This document shows, piece after piece, positions 24,689 to 33,054 of a stretch of DNA of 43,323 nucleotides. Source of the stretch: Salinivirgaceae bacterium. GTDB taxonomy: Bacteria; Bacteroidota; Bacteroidia; Bacteroidales; SZUA-534. The position numbers were made by a program, and so were the translations under genes. The DNA lies in assembly GCA_017645945.1 (NCBI GenBank), contig JAGCNL010000049.1:1-43323 (forward strand), written 5' to 3'. The stretch's first letter is position 1. Each line of letters begins with the position of its first letter. The notes below the pieces were generated by a model. It had not been told where the DNA came from and did not search any database. It saw nothing but the letters and a program-made list of their open reading frames with translations.

Positions 24689-26506
24689 ATGAAAGAAAAA
24701 CTACAAAAATCATTTACAAACTACCTGACGACAGCATTGCTTTTATGCGCAGTATTGATTGGAACAACCATTGCAAACTGCGGCGTAAAACTCTCATTTT
24801 GTGCAATATCCTACATTTTCCTGTCTGCGGTCTGCCATAGTGCGATAGTCATGCTTGCACCCGGACTCATTGACTTTTTACTGCGCTGTCTGTTCAAAAA
24901 AGACACCGTAGCCAATGTTGCTGTCGCTGTCATTGCCGCACTCATTCAAATTATTGCGGTGGTCGACTATCTTGTTTTCGCACTCTACCGATTCCACATA
25001 AACGGCTTTGTAATAAGCCTTTTGACAGGTCCGGCTGCTAATCAGATTTTTGTTTTCGACATCAGCATGATGCTGAAGGCATTTGCCGTTGGAGCAATAA
25101 TCATCGCCATAAATATCATCTTGGTTTTAAAACTGGCGAAAACTATTGGAAGCAAAAAATACAGAGTCCGCTATGCGATAATCGGCATATGCGTTTGCAC
25201 TATTGCGGCCAACATCATCCACGCCTACGGCTCGGCATCGCTCAACAACACCATAATAAAATGTACCGAGGCCGTTCCGTACTATTATCCGATAAGGGCC
25301 AACCGCCTTTTAGACAGACTCGGAATTGTTGATTTACAGAAAGTTCAATTGACAAAGATTGATAACGGAACCCTCAACTATCCCAAAAAGGAACTCGTCT
25401 GGAACGATTCTGTGACTCCGCCAAACATAATTCTGATTATTCTTGACGCATGGAACCGTCGGGTTTTCAACGAGGAGACAACGCCCGAAATCATGAAATT
25501 TGCCCCAAAATGCGTTGTCTATTCCGACCATGTGTCATCAAGCAACGGCACGAAAGGCAGCGTTTTCACCATTTTCACCTCGCTGTCATCGTACTACTGG
25601 GAGGATTTTGAGATGAACAACATCAGTCCCGTTCTGGCCAACAGGCTGAAAGCATTGGACTACGATGTGCAGACTTTCTGCGGCGCGACACTGCGCAGCC
25701 CAGCCTTTAACCGTGTTCTGCTGAACAAATTCCCGAACATATCCACTGAAACGGACGGCAAACTCGTATATGACCGCGACTACAATCTCACGCAAAATTT
25801 CATCAGCTATATCGACAGCGCCAAAAACGAACGCCCGTTCTTCGCCTGGCTGTTCTACGACCTTCCGCACTCGTATGAAATGCCTAAGGAGAAGATGTGG
25901 AAATTCCAGCCAACGTGGGAATTTGCCGATTACACAAAACTCAGCGACAACATGAACCCCGAGCCATATTTCAACCTGTATCGCAACTCGGTTTATCAGG
26001 CTGACTCGCTTGTGGGACTGGCTCTGCAAAAGATTGAGGATAAAGGACTTCTGGAAAATACAATCATAATGATTTGTGGCGACCACGGCCAGGAATTCAA
26101 CGACAACGGCAAAGGATTCTGGGGGCATAACGGTAACTTTTCCGATGTTCAGATTGGCACCAACTTGCTTTGGTATTCACCTGATTGTCAACCCCAAACC
26201 ATTAAATACCGCACCTCTCACTACGACATCTGCCCCACTCTGCTAAAACAATATCTGGGGCTTGAAAATGACTGCGAGGATTTTGGATGTGGGAAAATGC
26301 TGTCGGACAGCACATTGCGCGATTGGATGCTGGTCGGTAGCCGTGAGAATTTTGCGTTTATCCATCAAAACCACATTTATGAGAAACGCCCGTCGGGTTA
26401 TTTCTTTGCCACCGACGCCCATCTGAACGAACTGCCGCAAGACTCAATCGACTACGCCAATCTAAACGAGAAGATTCACGAGATCGGAAGTTTCTACAAG
26501 AAATAA
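24689..26506 (+). CDS. YejM/PbgA-like inner-membrane sulfatase-fold protein
   Basis: A 605-residue protein with five predicted membrane helices (within residues 12-185) and a periplasmic sulfatase-fold domain from about 243. NIILIILDAWNRRVFNEET, SSSNGTKGSVFTIFTSLSSYYW and CGDHGQEF line up by eye with YejM (PbgA) of enterobacteria, a cardiolipin- and LPS-binding regulator of LPS synthesis. Asp253 and Thr288 take the metal and nucleophile positions. A purine-rich GGAAAGGA precedes the ATG. It may be an active transferase or a YejM-like regulator; the sequence does not decide. Confidence 0.8.
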   Translation: MKEKLQKSFTNYLTTALLLCAVLIGTTIANCGVKLSFCAISYIFLSAVCHSAIVMLAPGLIDFLLRCLFKKDTVANVAVAVIAALIQIIAVVDYLVFALYRFHINGFVISLLTGPAANQIFVFDISMMLKAFAVGAIIIAINIILVLKLAKTIGSKKYRVRYAIIGICVCTIAANIIHAYGSASLNNTIIKCTEAVPYYYPIRANRLLDRLGIVDLQKVQLTKIDNGTLNYPKKELVWNDSVTPPNIILIILDAWNRRVFNEETTPEIMKFAPKCVVYSDHVSSSNGTKGSVFTIFTSLSSYYWEDFEMNNISPVLANRLKALDYDVQTFCGATLRSPAFNRVLLNKFPNISTETDGKLVYDRDYNLTQNFISYIDSAKNERPFFAWLFYDLPHSYEMPKEKMWKFQPTWEFADYTKLSDNMNPEPYFNLYRNSVYQADSLVGLALQKIEDKGLLENTIIMICGDHGQEFNDNGKGFWGHNGNFSDVQIGTNLLWYSPDCQPQTIKYRTSHYDICPTLLKQYLGLENDCEDFGCGKMLSDSTLRDWMLVGSRENFAFIHQNHIYEKRPSGYFFATDAHLNELPQDSIDYANLNEKIHEIGSFYKK

Positions 26507-26557
26507 TTCCTCGCTCGGAAATAATCAACAGGGATTATAACACTGATATATAACCTC

Positions 26558-27421
26558 TTATAGAGGCAGCTTTATTTCAAACTTGTAGGTGAGTTTGTGG
26601 ATAAAACTGAGTTCACAGGCTTTTTTATAAAACTCTTCGGATATCTCCTCATTGTTCTCTGCCTTCCTAAACAGCAGGTGCATATTTTCATCGGTCTCGG
26701 TCAACAAATAGCTGTTATACAAGTTGTTAAACTCAGCATCATTCTCCAGCAAAGCAATAAACAGATAATGATGCACAAAATATTCAATCGGGAAATCCTC
26801 GTTTTTCCAATAATCGAAAATCGCGTCAAGCCACTTGCTAACAATCTGATTATTAGCCTTTGAGTAGATAAAACAGTTGTTTATGAACGTCCTTTCGAAC
26901 TTTCCGAAACTTCTATAAATGAAAAAATCAGACTGATAGATTTTTTCAGGAATCACCGATGTAAGCAAACATGTGGCATCAATCCAAAACCCGCCATACT
27001 GCCGCAATAAGCACAACCTGACAATGTCAGAAAAATGCGGATGCGAAATGATTCCCCGCCTGTGCTTTTCCAATACAAAATCAGGCAGCGAAACATATTT
27101 ATCCAGATTATTATAATCGATAATAACCAACTCATAACCTGCTGGTTTATTTTTTCTTACGGAATCAAAACATTTCTTAACGATTTCAGGTGCGTTCTCC
27201 TCACCTTGCAGCCAGCATGCCCAAACATATTTACCATTTTCAGTCGATTGCGCGGCGGGTTTTACGCCTTTGGCATAGCGGCCAAGATATTTGACACAGC
27301 GTTTTTTGTTTATCGGAGATATCTTGTCGCGGAAAGCGTCGCGCGTCTTCTTGTCCCAAAATATCACTGAGGCAAGGATGTTTGCAAAGCTCTTTTTTAT
27401 ACCTAAAATGCTTTTATTCAT
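26558..27421 (-). CDS. Capsular polysaccharide synthesis glycosyltransferase (GT32/Caps_synth-like)
   Basis: A 287-residue protein. The segment VWACWLQGEENAPEIVKKCFDSVRKN, followed by HPHFSDIVRLCLLRQYGGFWIDATCLL, is the conserved core of OCH1/GT32-type and capsular synthesis transferases, with the Asp-containing donor site (WIDAT) near residue 147. No signal peptide is obvious; it probably acts at the cytoplasmic membrane. It is divergent from the GT2 gene at 27472 with a 50-bp shared control region and convergent with the YejM-like gene. Confidence 0.85.
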   Translation of the reverse strand: MNKSILGIKKSFANILASVIFWDKKTRDAFRDKISPINKKRCVKYLGRYAKGVKPAAQSTENGKYVWACWLQGEENAPEIVKKCFDSVRKNKPAGYELVIIDYNNLDKYVSLPDFVLEKHRRGIISHPHFSDIVRLCLLRQYGGFWIDATCLLTSVIPEKIYQSDFFIYRSFGKFERTFINNCFIYSKANNQIVSKWLDAIFDYWKNEDFPIEYFVHHYLFIALLENDAEFNNLYNSYLLTETDENMHLLFRKAENNEEISEEFYKKACELSFIHKLTYKFEIKLPL

Positions 27422-27449
27422 AGCACATTTTGTTTATTCTTGCGCAAAG

Positions 27450-27470
27450 ATTCATAATTATTTTATGAAT
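27450..27470. promoter_or_regulatory. Inverted repeat next to a GT2 start codon
   Basis: ATTCATAA and TTATGAAT form a perfect 8-bp inverted repeat with spacer TTATT, ending one base before the ATG at 27472. It covers the ribosome-binding region and lies in the intergenic space shared with the divergent gene, so it could be an operator or a translation-blocking hairpin. Confidence 0.4.
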
Positions 27471-27471
27471 A

Positions 27472-28260
27472 ATGAAAACTTCGCTCGTAATTTCAACATA
27501 CAACAAACCTCAGCATTTGCAGCTATGCCTCAAAAGCGCGCTCAATCAGACGGTTATGCCTGACGAGATTGTCATTGCCGACGATGGCTCGACAAGTGAG
27601 ACTGCAGATTTGATAAAGTCGTTTTCCACAAATTCAAAAGTGCCGATAGTTCACGTTTGGCACGAAGACTTGGGGTTTCACAAATGCGAGATTATGAACA
27701 TGGCTTTTGCCCGCTCTATCGGTGAATACATTATCCAATCGGACGGCGACATTATTTTTGAAAAGCATTTTGTTGAAGACCACATCCGACTTGCAGAAAA
27801 AGGCTATTTCGTATGCGGAAGCCGCGTCTATCTCACACCCGAAGGAACGCAAGAGATGTTTGACAATCAGACTATTAAGCCAAAAATCAAATATATGCAG
27901 AGAAGCCACATTCTAAATTCTCTGCGCATAAAGCCGCTACAACGATATTTCGCCCTGCGCTATGGAAAACGCATCGACAAACTGCGCGGCTGCAACATGG
28001 CGTTTTGGAAAGACGACATTATCACAATTAACGGCTACGATGAAAATCTGACTTTCTGGGGACATGAAGACGGCGAGCTTGCCTATCGCCTGCATTTTGC
28101 CGGAGTGAAAAAGAAATTCCTGAAAAACGGCGGCATCTGCTTCCACCTATACCACAAAGAGTCGTCGAAAGAAAACGAAGAGGCTCACATTAAAACGATA
28201 AAAAACGTTGTCGACAACAAACTTACACGATGCAAAAACGGCATCGATAAGTACTTGTAA
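27472..28260 (+). CDS. GT2 glycosyltransferase with C-terminal galactosyltransferase-like segment
   Basis: A 262-residue GT-A fold enzyme. SLVISTYNKPQHLQLCLKSALNQT and IVIADDGSTSETADLI form the nucleotide-binding start, QSDGDIIFE (around residue 88) is the metal-binding DxD, and RGCNMAFWKDDIITINGYDENLTFWGHEDGELAYRL is the acceptor/catalytic region shared with the GT7 C-terminal domain (WGHED). It probably adds a hexose to an LPS or capsule repeat. It stands alone on the plus strand and ends 7 bp from the convergent GT2 gene. Confidence 0.88.
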   Translation: MKTSLVISTYNKPQHLQLCLKSALNQTVMPDEIVIADDGSTSETADLIKSFSTNSKVPIVHVWHEDLGFHKCEIMNMAFARSIGEYIIQSDGDIIFEKHFVEDHIRLAEKGYFVCGSRVYLTPEGTQEMFDNQTIKPKIKYMQRSHILNSLRIKPLQRYFALRYGKRIDKLRGCNMAFWKDDIITINGYDENLTFWGHEDGELAYRLHFAGVKKKFLKNGGICFHLYHKESSKENEEAHIKTIKNVVDNKLTRCKNGIDKYL

Positions 28261-28266
28261 GACAAT

Positions 28267-29055
28267 CTATTTAGTATCGTTCAAATATTTCTGTGCATTG
28301 TTGTGCTCCCAAATCTTCACGAGTGTGTAAAACTTGTAGTTTGCCTCGTTGATTGACAGCACAAGGCCCGAAATGCCCTGGAAAATACCGCCTTTGAAAA
28401 GGTAGCTCTTGATGAATCGGAATGTGCATTTCGCGAAAATTCCCAAAATTCCAACCTTCTCCCCCTTGCGTTTTTCAATTTCGTTCGAGGTGTAAAGGTT
28501 CATCTTGGCGATTTTAGTATGCAGCGTCATAGATTTATGAATCATTGCAAGCTCATGGTTGGAAGACGGAATTTTCTCTGTCGGACCGTCAACCACGGGA
28601 CGCGAATGAACGTATGGCGGCCAATTTATCTTGTCTTTCAGGAAGAAACGCAGTTGATAGTCGGGATATGAATTCTTGACAAACTGGTTCATTACAAAAT
28701 TCCTGCGGGCGATGAACAACCCAACCGCCGGATTTTCAGACTTAATGTAGTTGTAGAGATAATCCTTTAATGCTGAAGGAATTATCTCATCGGCGTCAAC
28801 CACCAAAACCCAAGGATAGGTAGCTGATTGAATGGCGAAATTGCGCGCGGGCTCGGCAATATTGTAGTCGCCTTTTGGAAAGGTCACCACCCTGCAACCG
28901 AACTCTTTGGCAATTCTGACTGTTCCATCTGTGCTCTCCATGTCACAGACAACAATTTCATCGAAGCCTCTCAGATATTCCAATATCTCGCCCAACGAGT
29001 TTTCCTCGTTGTAGGTGTTTATCGCAACTGATATTTTATTTTCCATCAAACTCAT
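28267..29055 (-). CDS. GT2 glycosyltransferase (WaaE/KdtX-like)
   Basis: A 262-residue GT2 enzyme. ISVAINTYNEENSLGEILEYLRGFDEIVVCDMESTDGT is the N-terminal donor domain and VVDADEIIP (around residue 92) the DxD. PARNFAIQSATYPWVLVVDADE and the later RNFVMNQFVKNSYPDYQLRFF resemble LPS-core beta-glucosyltransferases of the WaaE/KdtX type. Its start overlaps the stop of the CDP-glycerol-transferase-like gene by 4 bp, placing it last in the operon beginning at the HisC-like gene. Confidence 0.88.
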   Translation of the reverse strand: MSLMENKISVAINTYNEENSLGEILEYLRGFDEIVVCDMESTDGTVRIAKEFGCRVVTFPKGDYNIAEPARNFAIQSATYPWVLVVDADEIIPSALKDYLYNYIKSENPAVGLFIARRNFVMNQFVKNSYPDYQLRFFLKDKINWPPYVHSRPVVDGPTEKIPSSNHELAMIHKSMTLHTKIAKMNLYTSNEIEKRKGEKVGILGIFAKCTFRFIKSYLFKGGIFQGISGLVLSINEANYKFYTLVKIWEHNNAQKYLNDTK

Positions 29056-30101
29056 TTCTTGATTTTTCCGAACGTCTTGATACTCGTGTATTTACGCCAA
29101 AGATTAAGCTTGCGTTTTTCGGGAACGCCATGGCGGGCAATGAAGTCTTTTGCGCCTTCGAGCATTCGCTGCGCCACCTTGCCGTCAGTGTAAGGGTCGT
29201 AGTTTTTAATCACCCATTGGCGGAGTTCAGTCAGTTTCGGGTCGGTTTTAATCTCGTCGTATGCCTTTGAAAGCTGCATCGGGTCGGTGATGTTTTTCCA
29301 ATATATGTCCTTTGCAACGGCGTCGAGAGTAATGACAGGCTTGTCCAAAAGAAGGAACTCATAAATTGTTGAGCTTGTGTCGCTTATCATCGCATCGGCC
29401 ATCAGCATGTACTTTGTGACGGTGTAATCCTCAATCCAAAGCATATTTTTTTGCTCCGAGGCGAGCTGCCGATATTCGTCCATCCATTCCTTCTTGGTGA
29501 GCGGATGGAATTTCAAAATCAGCAGAACATCTTGATTATTAACAAAATCGACAAGGCCATCCTTGAATTTGGGCAACGATGTCAAACTTGGCGAGAACGT
29601 CGGGGCATAGAGCACAAGCTCTTTTTTGCCGTACTTTTTGAGAAGTTCCTGTTTCTGCTGCTCGAAATCGTTTTTGTGGTGGAAAATCCAGTCCTGACGC
29701 GGCCAGCCTGTTTCCAGCACTTCAAAGTCTTTGTATTTTTTTGCAAGACGCTCAAAACCTGCGGTGAAGAACGGTCCTTGTGTGAAATAGGTGTCGAAAT
29801 AACGACGGATAACCCAATGGTCTTTCTTCTCGGCGGCATAGCCATGGAAAATCTGGATTTTCACGCCCGAAAGGTAGTATGGCACAATGTTTCCTGGCAC
29901 AAAAACAGCTTCTGGCTTGAAATCGTAGATTTCCTGAATTGAATTGGTGTATTTCACCTCATCTTTTAACGGAAAGTCGGGAATGCGCTTTTTGTGAACA
30001 TACCAAAGAATCTGATTTTCAGAATCTTTCTGGGCTTCTTCCTGAATCGGGTTCAGAATGTCAATCGCATATTTGTTCTCGCAAAAAAGTACTATTTTCA
30101 T
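29052..30101 (-). CDS. CDP-glycerol glycerophosphotransferase family protein
   Basis: A 349-residue protein. LVLYAPTFSPSLTS, ILKFHPLTKKEW, MLMADAMISDTSSTIYEFLLLDKPVITL and the NYDPYTDGKVAQRMLEG tail match the TagB/TagF-type polymerase fold, which transfers a glycerol-phosphate-like group from a CDP donor to a glycan or lipid. In a Gram-negative it more likely decorates LPS or capsule than makes teichoic acid. It sits 13 bp after a LicC-like nucleotidyltransferase, so the donor may be a CDP-linked small alcohol made by the two upstream genes. Confidence 0.85.
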   Translation of the reverse strand: MKIVLFCENKYAIDILNPIQEEAQKDSENQILWYVHKKRIPDFPLKDEVKYTNSIQEIYDFKPEAVFVPGNIVPYYLSGVKIQIFHGYAAEKKDHWVIRRYFDTYFTQGPFFTAGFERLAKKYKDFEVLETGWPRQDWIFHHKNDFEQQKQELLKKYGKKELVLYAPTFSPSLTSLPKFKDGLVDFVNNQDVLLILKFHPLTKKEWMDEYRQLASEQKNMLWIEDYTVTKYMLMADAMISDTSSTIYEFLLLDKPVITLDAVAKDIYWKNITDPMQLSKAYDEIKTDPKLTELRQWVIKNYDPYTDGKVAQRMLEGAKDFIARHGVPEKRKLNLWRKYTSIKTFGKIKK

Positions 30102-30114
30102 TTTGCTGTAACTT

Positions 30115-30834
30115 TCAAATTTTCAAATCTTTTACTCGCTCGTAATCCTCCACAGTGTCGATTTCCATTGAGAAGAAGTTGGTGGTGTCGAGATACTTAA
30201 AAATGTAGCCCTGCGGAATCAGACGCTCAAAGGCTTTCTCGTAGAATACGTTTGAAAGTCCTTCATGGTCAATCATTTGGTGCAGTTCTTTGTACAAAGC
30301 GGCTGAATAGTTGGCCGAAATTTTTTCAAGCCCAACTGACTCGCCAACTGCATTTTCAATTGAGCATACCTTACTGATTTCAAGCACATTGCGGTCGGCA
30401 TCGGAAATAATTTTTATTTCTTCTTCGCCAAGTTCGTGGCGGTTCATTGCAAGCACATCGGGATTTTTGTCAGCCAGAAGTGCTGCGATTATATCCTTCG
30501 AGAAGAGTATGTCGCTGTCGGACAGGATGAAATCGTTGCCACAAGCAAATTCTTCGGCCAAAAAGAGCGAATAAATATTGTTGGTTGTGGCGTAGTCCTT
30601 GTTGTAGAGAAACTTCACGTTCAGTTCGGGATAGTTCGTCTTCACAAAATCGATAATCATCTCCTGCAAATATCCCGTAACTATCAGGAATTCAGTTATT
30701 CCGTTGCTGATAAAATTGTCGAGAGTCCGCTCCAAAAGCGTTTTTCCGTTCACTTTCAGAAGGCATTTCGGCGTGGTGGAAGTGAGCGGTCGAAGGCGCG
30801 ACGCGGTGCCAGCGGCAAGGATTACGGCTTTCAT
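30115..30834 (-). CDS. LicC-like nucleotidyltransferase (CTP:phospho-alcohol cytidylyltransferase candidate)
   Basis: A 239-residue NTP-transferase. ILAAGTASRLRPLTSTTPKCLLKVNGKTLLERTL is the NTP-binding signature (residues 5-38). YNKDYATTNNIYSLFLAEE (near 80-98) resembles the segment of LicC-type phosphocholine cytidylyltransferases, and SDSDILFSKD holds the metal-binding Asp. It likely makes a CDP-linked phospho-alcohol rather than a sugar nucleotide (inference). It overlaps the upstream aminotransferase gene by 4 bp. Confidence 0.85.
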   Translation of the reverse strand: MKAVILAAGTASRLRPLTSTTPKCLLKVNGKTLLERTLDNFISNGITEFLIVTGYLQEMIIDFVKTNYPELNVKFLYNKDYATTNNIYSLFLAEEFACGNDFILSDSDILFSKDIIAALLADKNPDVLAMNRHELGEEEIKIISDADRNVLEISKVCSIENAVGESVGLEKISANYSAALYKELHQMIDHEGLSNVFYEKAFERLIPQGYIFKYLDTTNFFSMEIDTVEDYERVKDLKI

Positions 30835-31868
30835 TTCGTGGCCACTTTTTTAATGGTGTCGATAACGATTCGGTTCTGCTCCGGGCGGCCGAGCGTGATA
30901 CGCAAGTGCGTGTTGATGTCGGGCTCGTTCATGAACTTAATCTTGTAATCCTCTGACTGCATGGCTGTTTGCAGCGATTCCTTGAGCTCAATCGGGTATT
31001 TTATCAGAATGAAGTTTGCCTGCGACTTGTAAACCTTGAAGCCTGTCAGCGAGCCGATTTCCTGCTCGTAGCGCTGGCGGTCGGCATTCATGCTGTCAGC
31101 AATGTTGCGGTAGTAATCGGTGGCTTTCAGTGCTGCAATGGCAAGCTCTTCCGAGATGCGGTTGTAGCCTAAATACTTGTTGCCGAAGCGGTTGAACTTA
31201 CCAAGTCCGTTGCCAGTGAATCCGAATCCCATCCGCAATCCCGGCAAACCATAGAATTTGCTCAACGTGCGGACTATCAGCAGATTAGGAAATTCATCCA
31301 CCAAACGTTTAATGTAACTGCTGTCGCGGTTCACGTATGATGCATATGCCTCGTCGATAATTATATAGGTGGTTTTCGGAGCTTCCTGCAGAAGATTCTC
31401 AATTTGTTCGGGTGTCAGGGCGTTGCCTGTCGGGTTGTTGGGCGATGCCAGAAGCAGAATTTTCGGGTTCAACTCGTGCAGCATCTTCTTGAGCGCGTCA
31501 AGGTCGTAGCGATAGGTGTCGCCATCTTCGTAGAGCGGATACTGAACTGTCTGGCCATCAACTTCGTCGGCAATCGACTTGTAGTACCACCATGAGAATT
31601 TCGGCACCAGCATCAGTCGGTTGTGGTCGGGCAAGGTCAGGAAGTAGTGCACAGCCTCCTTCAGCAGGTCCTCGCCGCCGTAGCCGAGCATAATCTGCTT
31701 CTCATCGATTCCGTATTCCTCCGAAAGAAAAACCGAAAAAATGCTCTTCTTGCCCTCATCGTAAATACGGGTATAAAAGCCAAGTTTCTGTGTATCAAAA
31801 TTTTTAAGTGCTCCCAGCACTTGCGGTGCCGGCGCGAAGTTGAATTCGTTCCTGTCTAAAAAGTTCAT
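30831..31868 (-). CDS. HisC-like PLP aminotransferase of a surface-glycan operon
   Basis: A 345-residue class I/II aminotransferase. SPNNPTGNALTPEQ, YIIIDEAYASYV (Asp and Tyr of the PLP pocket), RTLSKFYGLPGLRMGFGF with the Schiff-base lysine, and LRITLG with the carboxylate-binding Arg are present. It resembles histidinol-phosphate aminotransferase, but no his gene is near and it is coupled (ATGA) to a cytidylyltransferase. In Campylobacter capsule loci HisC-like enzymes make serinol phosphate or ethanolamine phosphate. A similar role is my preferred reading, and ordinary HisC activity remains possible. Confidence 0.82.
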   Translation of the reverse strand: MNFLDRNEFNFAPAPQVLGALKNFDTQKLGFYTRIYDEGKKSIFSVFLSEEYGIDEKQIMLGYGGEDLLKEAVHYFLTLPDHNRLMLVPKFSWWYYKSIADEVDGQTVQYPLYEDGDTYRYDLDALKKMLHELNPKILLLASPNNPTGNALTPEQIENLLQEAPKTTYIIIDEAYASYVNRDSSYIKRLVDEFPNLLIVRTLSKFYGLPGLRMGFGFTGNGLGKFNRFGNKYLGYNRISEELAIAALKATDYYRNIADSMNADRQRYEQEIGSLTGFKVYKSQANFILIKYPIELKESLQTAMQSEDYKIKFMNEPDINTHLRITLGRPEQNRIVIDTIKKVATK

Positions 31869-31985
31869 ATCGTTGAATTTTTCTGCGAAAGTACGCTTTT
31901 TATTTAGATGGTGCGATATTGAACCGTTGACTTTATTTTCAACAATGCTTTAGATTGGCATTTTTAGTTAGTTGTTTGCTAGTCC

Positions 31986-32624
31986 CTAATTCATTACCCT
32001 GATTTTAACGTCAGCCGGAATCTCGAACACTTTCGGGTCAATGGTGGGGTTTTCCTGGACTTCGGTGGCGGTCTGGTTCTCAATCTCCTTGTCACCCGAC
32101 TTCGTAACCGACTTCAGCGAAATGCCTTTCCATACCCACACCTCAACGTCGTTGGTCCGCAACATTAGTTTCATCTTCTCCGAATATCTCGTGCACTGAC
32201 GGCCAGCCACAGTTCCGGTGCCCAGTTCCTGAATTTTGTTTTTCTTGATGACATCAGACGTAAGTTGCAGATAGTTAATGCTTTTTTCAGGTGAAACAAT
32301 CTTCATGCCCATCTTATCAATGATTGTGTAAACGGTGTCCTCGAACTGTATTATTTTGACCTCTTTTTTCTCCGAGCCCTGTTCCATCACGGTAACAACT
32401 GTTTGCTTCTTGCCATAATCGTCGAAATACTGCGTGACTTCCGCCTTCTTGCCTTGCGACACACCTTCGTACTTGATTATGCCCGACTTCAACTCATAAC
32501 GGGCGTCGGCGGGCACCGAAGCATTCGCAAGCGGCAGATTCGATTTTGAACCACCTGGTTGAGCGTTCACACTTGTGGCCATCATTGTCGCAGCCACCAT
32601 CAGAAATAATGCTAACTTTTTCAT
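31986..32624 (-). CDS. DUF4412-like exported protein
   Basis: A 212-residue protein with a clear signal peptide (MKKLALFLMVAATMMATSVNAQ, cleavage near residue 22). The rest is predicted beta-rich, with YTIIDKMGMKIVSPEKSINYLQLTSDVIKKNKIQELGTGTVAGRQCTRYS resembling DUF4412-type periplasmic or outer-membrane proteins. There is no lipobox Cys. Its start codon lies only 10-20 bp from a heptamer array containing 17 perfect copies of TAATGTG, which occupies its 5' leader, so expression could change with repeat number. Function unknown. Confidence 0.65.
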   Translation of the reverse strand: MKKLALFLMVAATMMATSVNAQPGGSKSNLPLANASVPADARYELKSGIIKYEGVSQGKKAEVTQYFDDYGKKQTVVTVMEQGSEKKEVKIIQFEDTVYTIIDKMGMKIVSPEKSINYLQLTSDVIKKNKIQELGTGTVAGRQCTRYSEKMKLMLRTNDVEVWVWKGISLKSVTKSGDKEIENQTATEVQENPTIDPKVFEIPADVKIRVMN

Positions 32625-32633
32625 TTTAAAATA

Positions 32634-32797
32634 GTTTAAAGATTAATGTGTAATGTGTAATGTGTAATGTGTAATGTGTAATGTGTAATGTGTAATGTGT
32701 AATGTGTAATGTGTAATGTGTAATGTGTAATGTGTAATGTGTAATGTGTAATGTGTAATGTGTAATGTTTAGAAGTTTAAAGTTTAGAAGTTTAGTC
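32634..32797. repeat. Heptamer tandem array with 17 perfect TAATGTG copies
   Basis: Positions 32644-32762 hold 17 perfect TAATGTG copies. In the same 7-bp phase they are preceded by GTTTAAA and GATTAAT (32634-32647) and followed by TAATGTT, TAGAAGT, TTAAAGT, TTAGAAG, TTTAGTC (32763-32797). The perfect core suggests recent expansion by slippage inside an older degenerate array. It lies immediately 5' of the DUF4412 gene. Confidence 0.95.
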
Positions 32798-32844
32798 CAT
32801 TTTAACTATAGTTCGACATACAATTAAATTTTACGTATAAAGTA

Positions 32845-33040
32845 ATTGTCTGAAAGACAATATTTTCATAACCGCGGGTAAGCGAAGCGCAACCCGTGGT
32901 GAAACAACCAACCAAGATTGCAGTCTGGAAGACTGAACCTTCTTAAAGTTCACTCTTTCAGAGTGTTGCCCTATATGATATTTTGACCGGCGGCTGCGCT
33001 GCGCTTGCGGCCGGTTATGCAAATTCAGTCCTTCGGACTG
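32845..33040. repeat. Inverted doublet of three-hairpin palindromic units
   Basis: Six hairpins in order: ATTGTCT/AGACAAT (32845-32861, loop GAA); ACCGCGGGT/ACCCGTGGT (32871-32900, one wobble); CAGTCT/AGACTG (32921-32935, loop GGA); CACTCT/AGAGTG (32951-32965, loop TTC); ACCGGC/GCCGGT (32986-33015); CAGTCC/GGACTG (33026-33040, loop TTC). The first three form small-large-small in one orientation. The last three are the same plan in reverse complement (loops TTC instead of GAA). The stretch has no convincing coding capacity and fills the gap between the GntR and DUF4412 genes. Confidence 0.75.
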
Positions 33041-33054
33041 TTTTTCAATAGTTT

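Noticed and set aside
32644..32762. Possible CRISPR array
   Set aside because: The repeats are contiguous 7-bp units without spacers and no cas genes are present; it is a simple tandem repeat.
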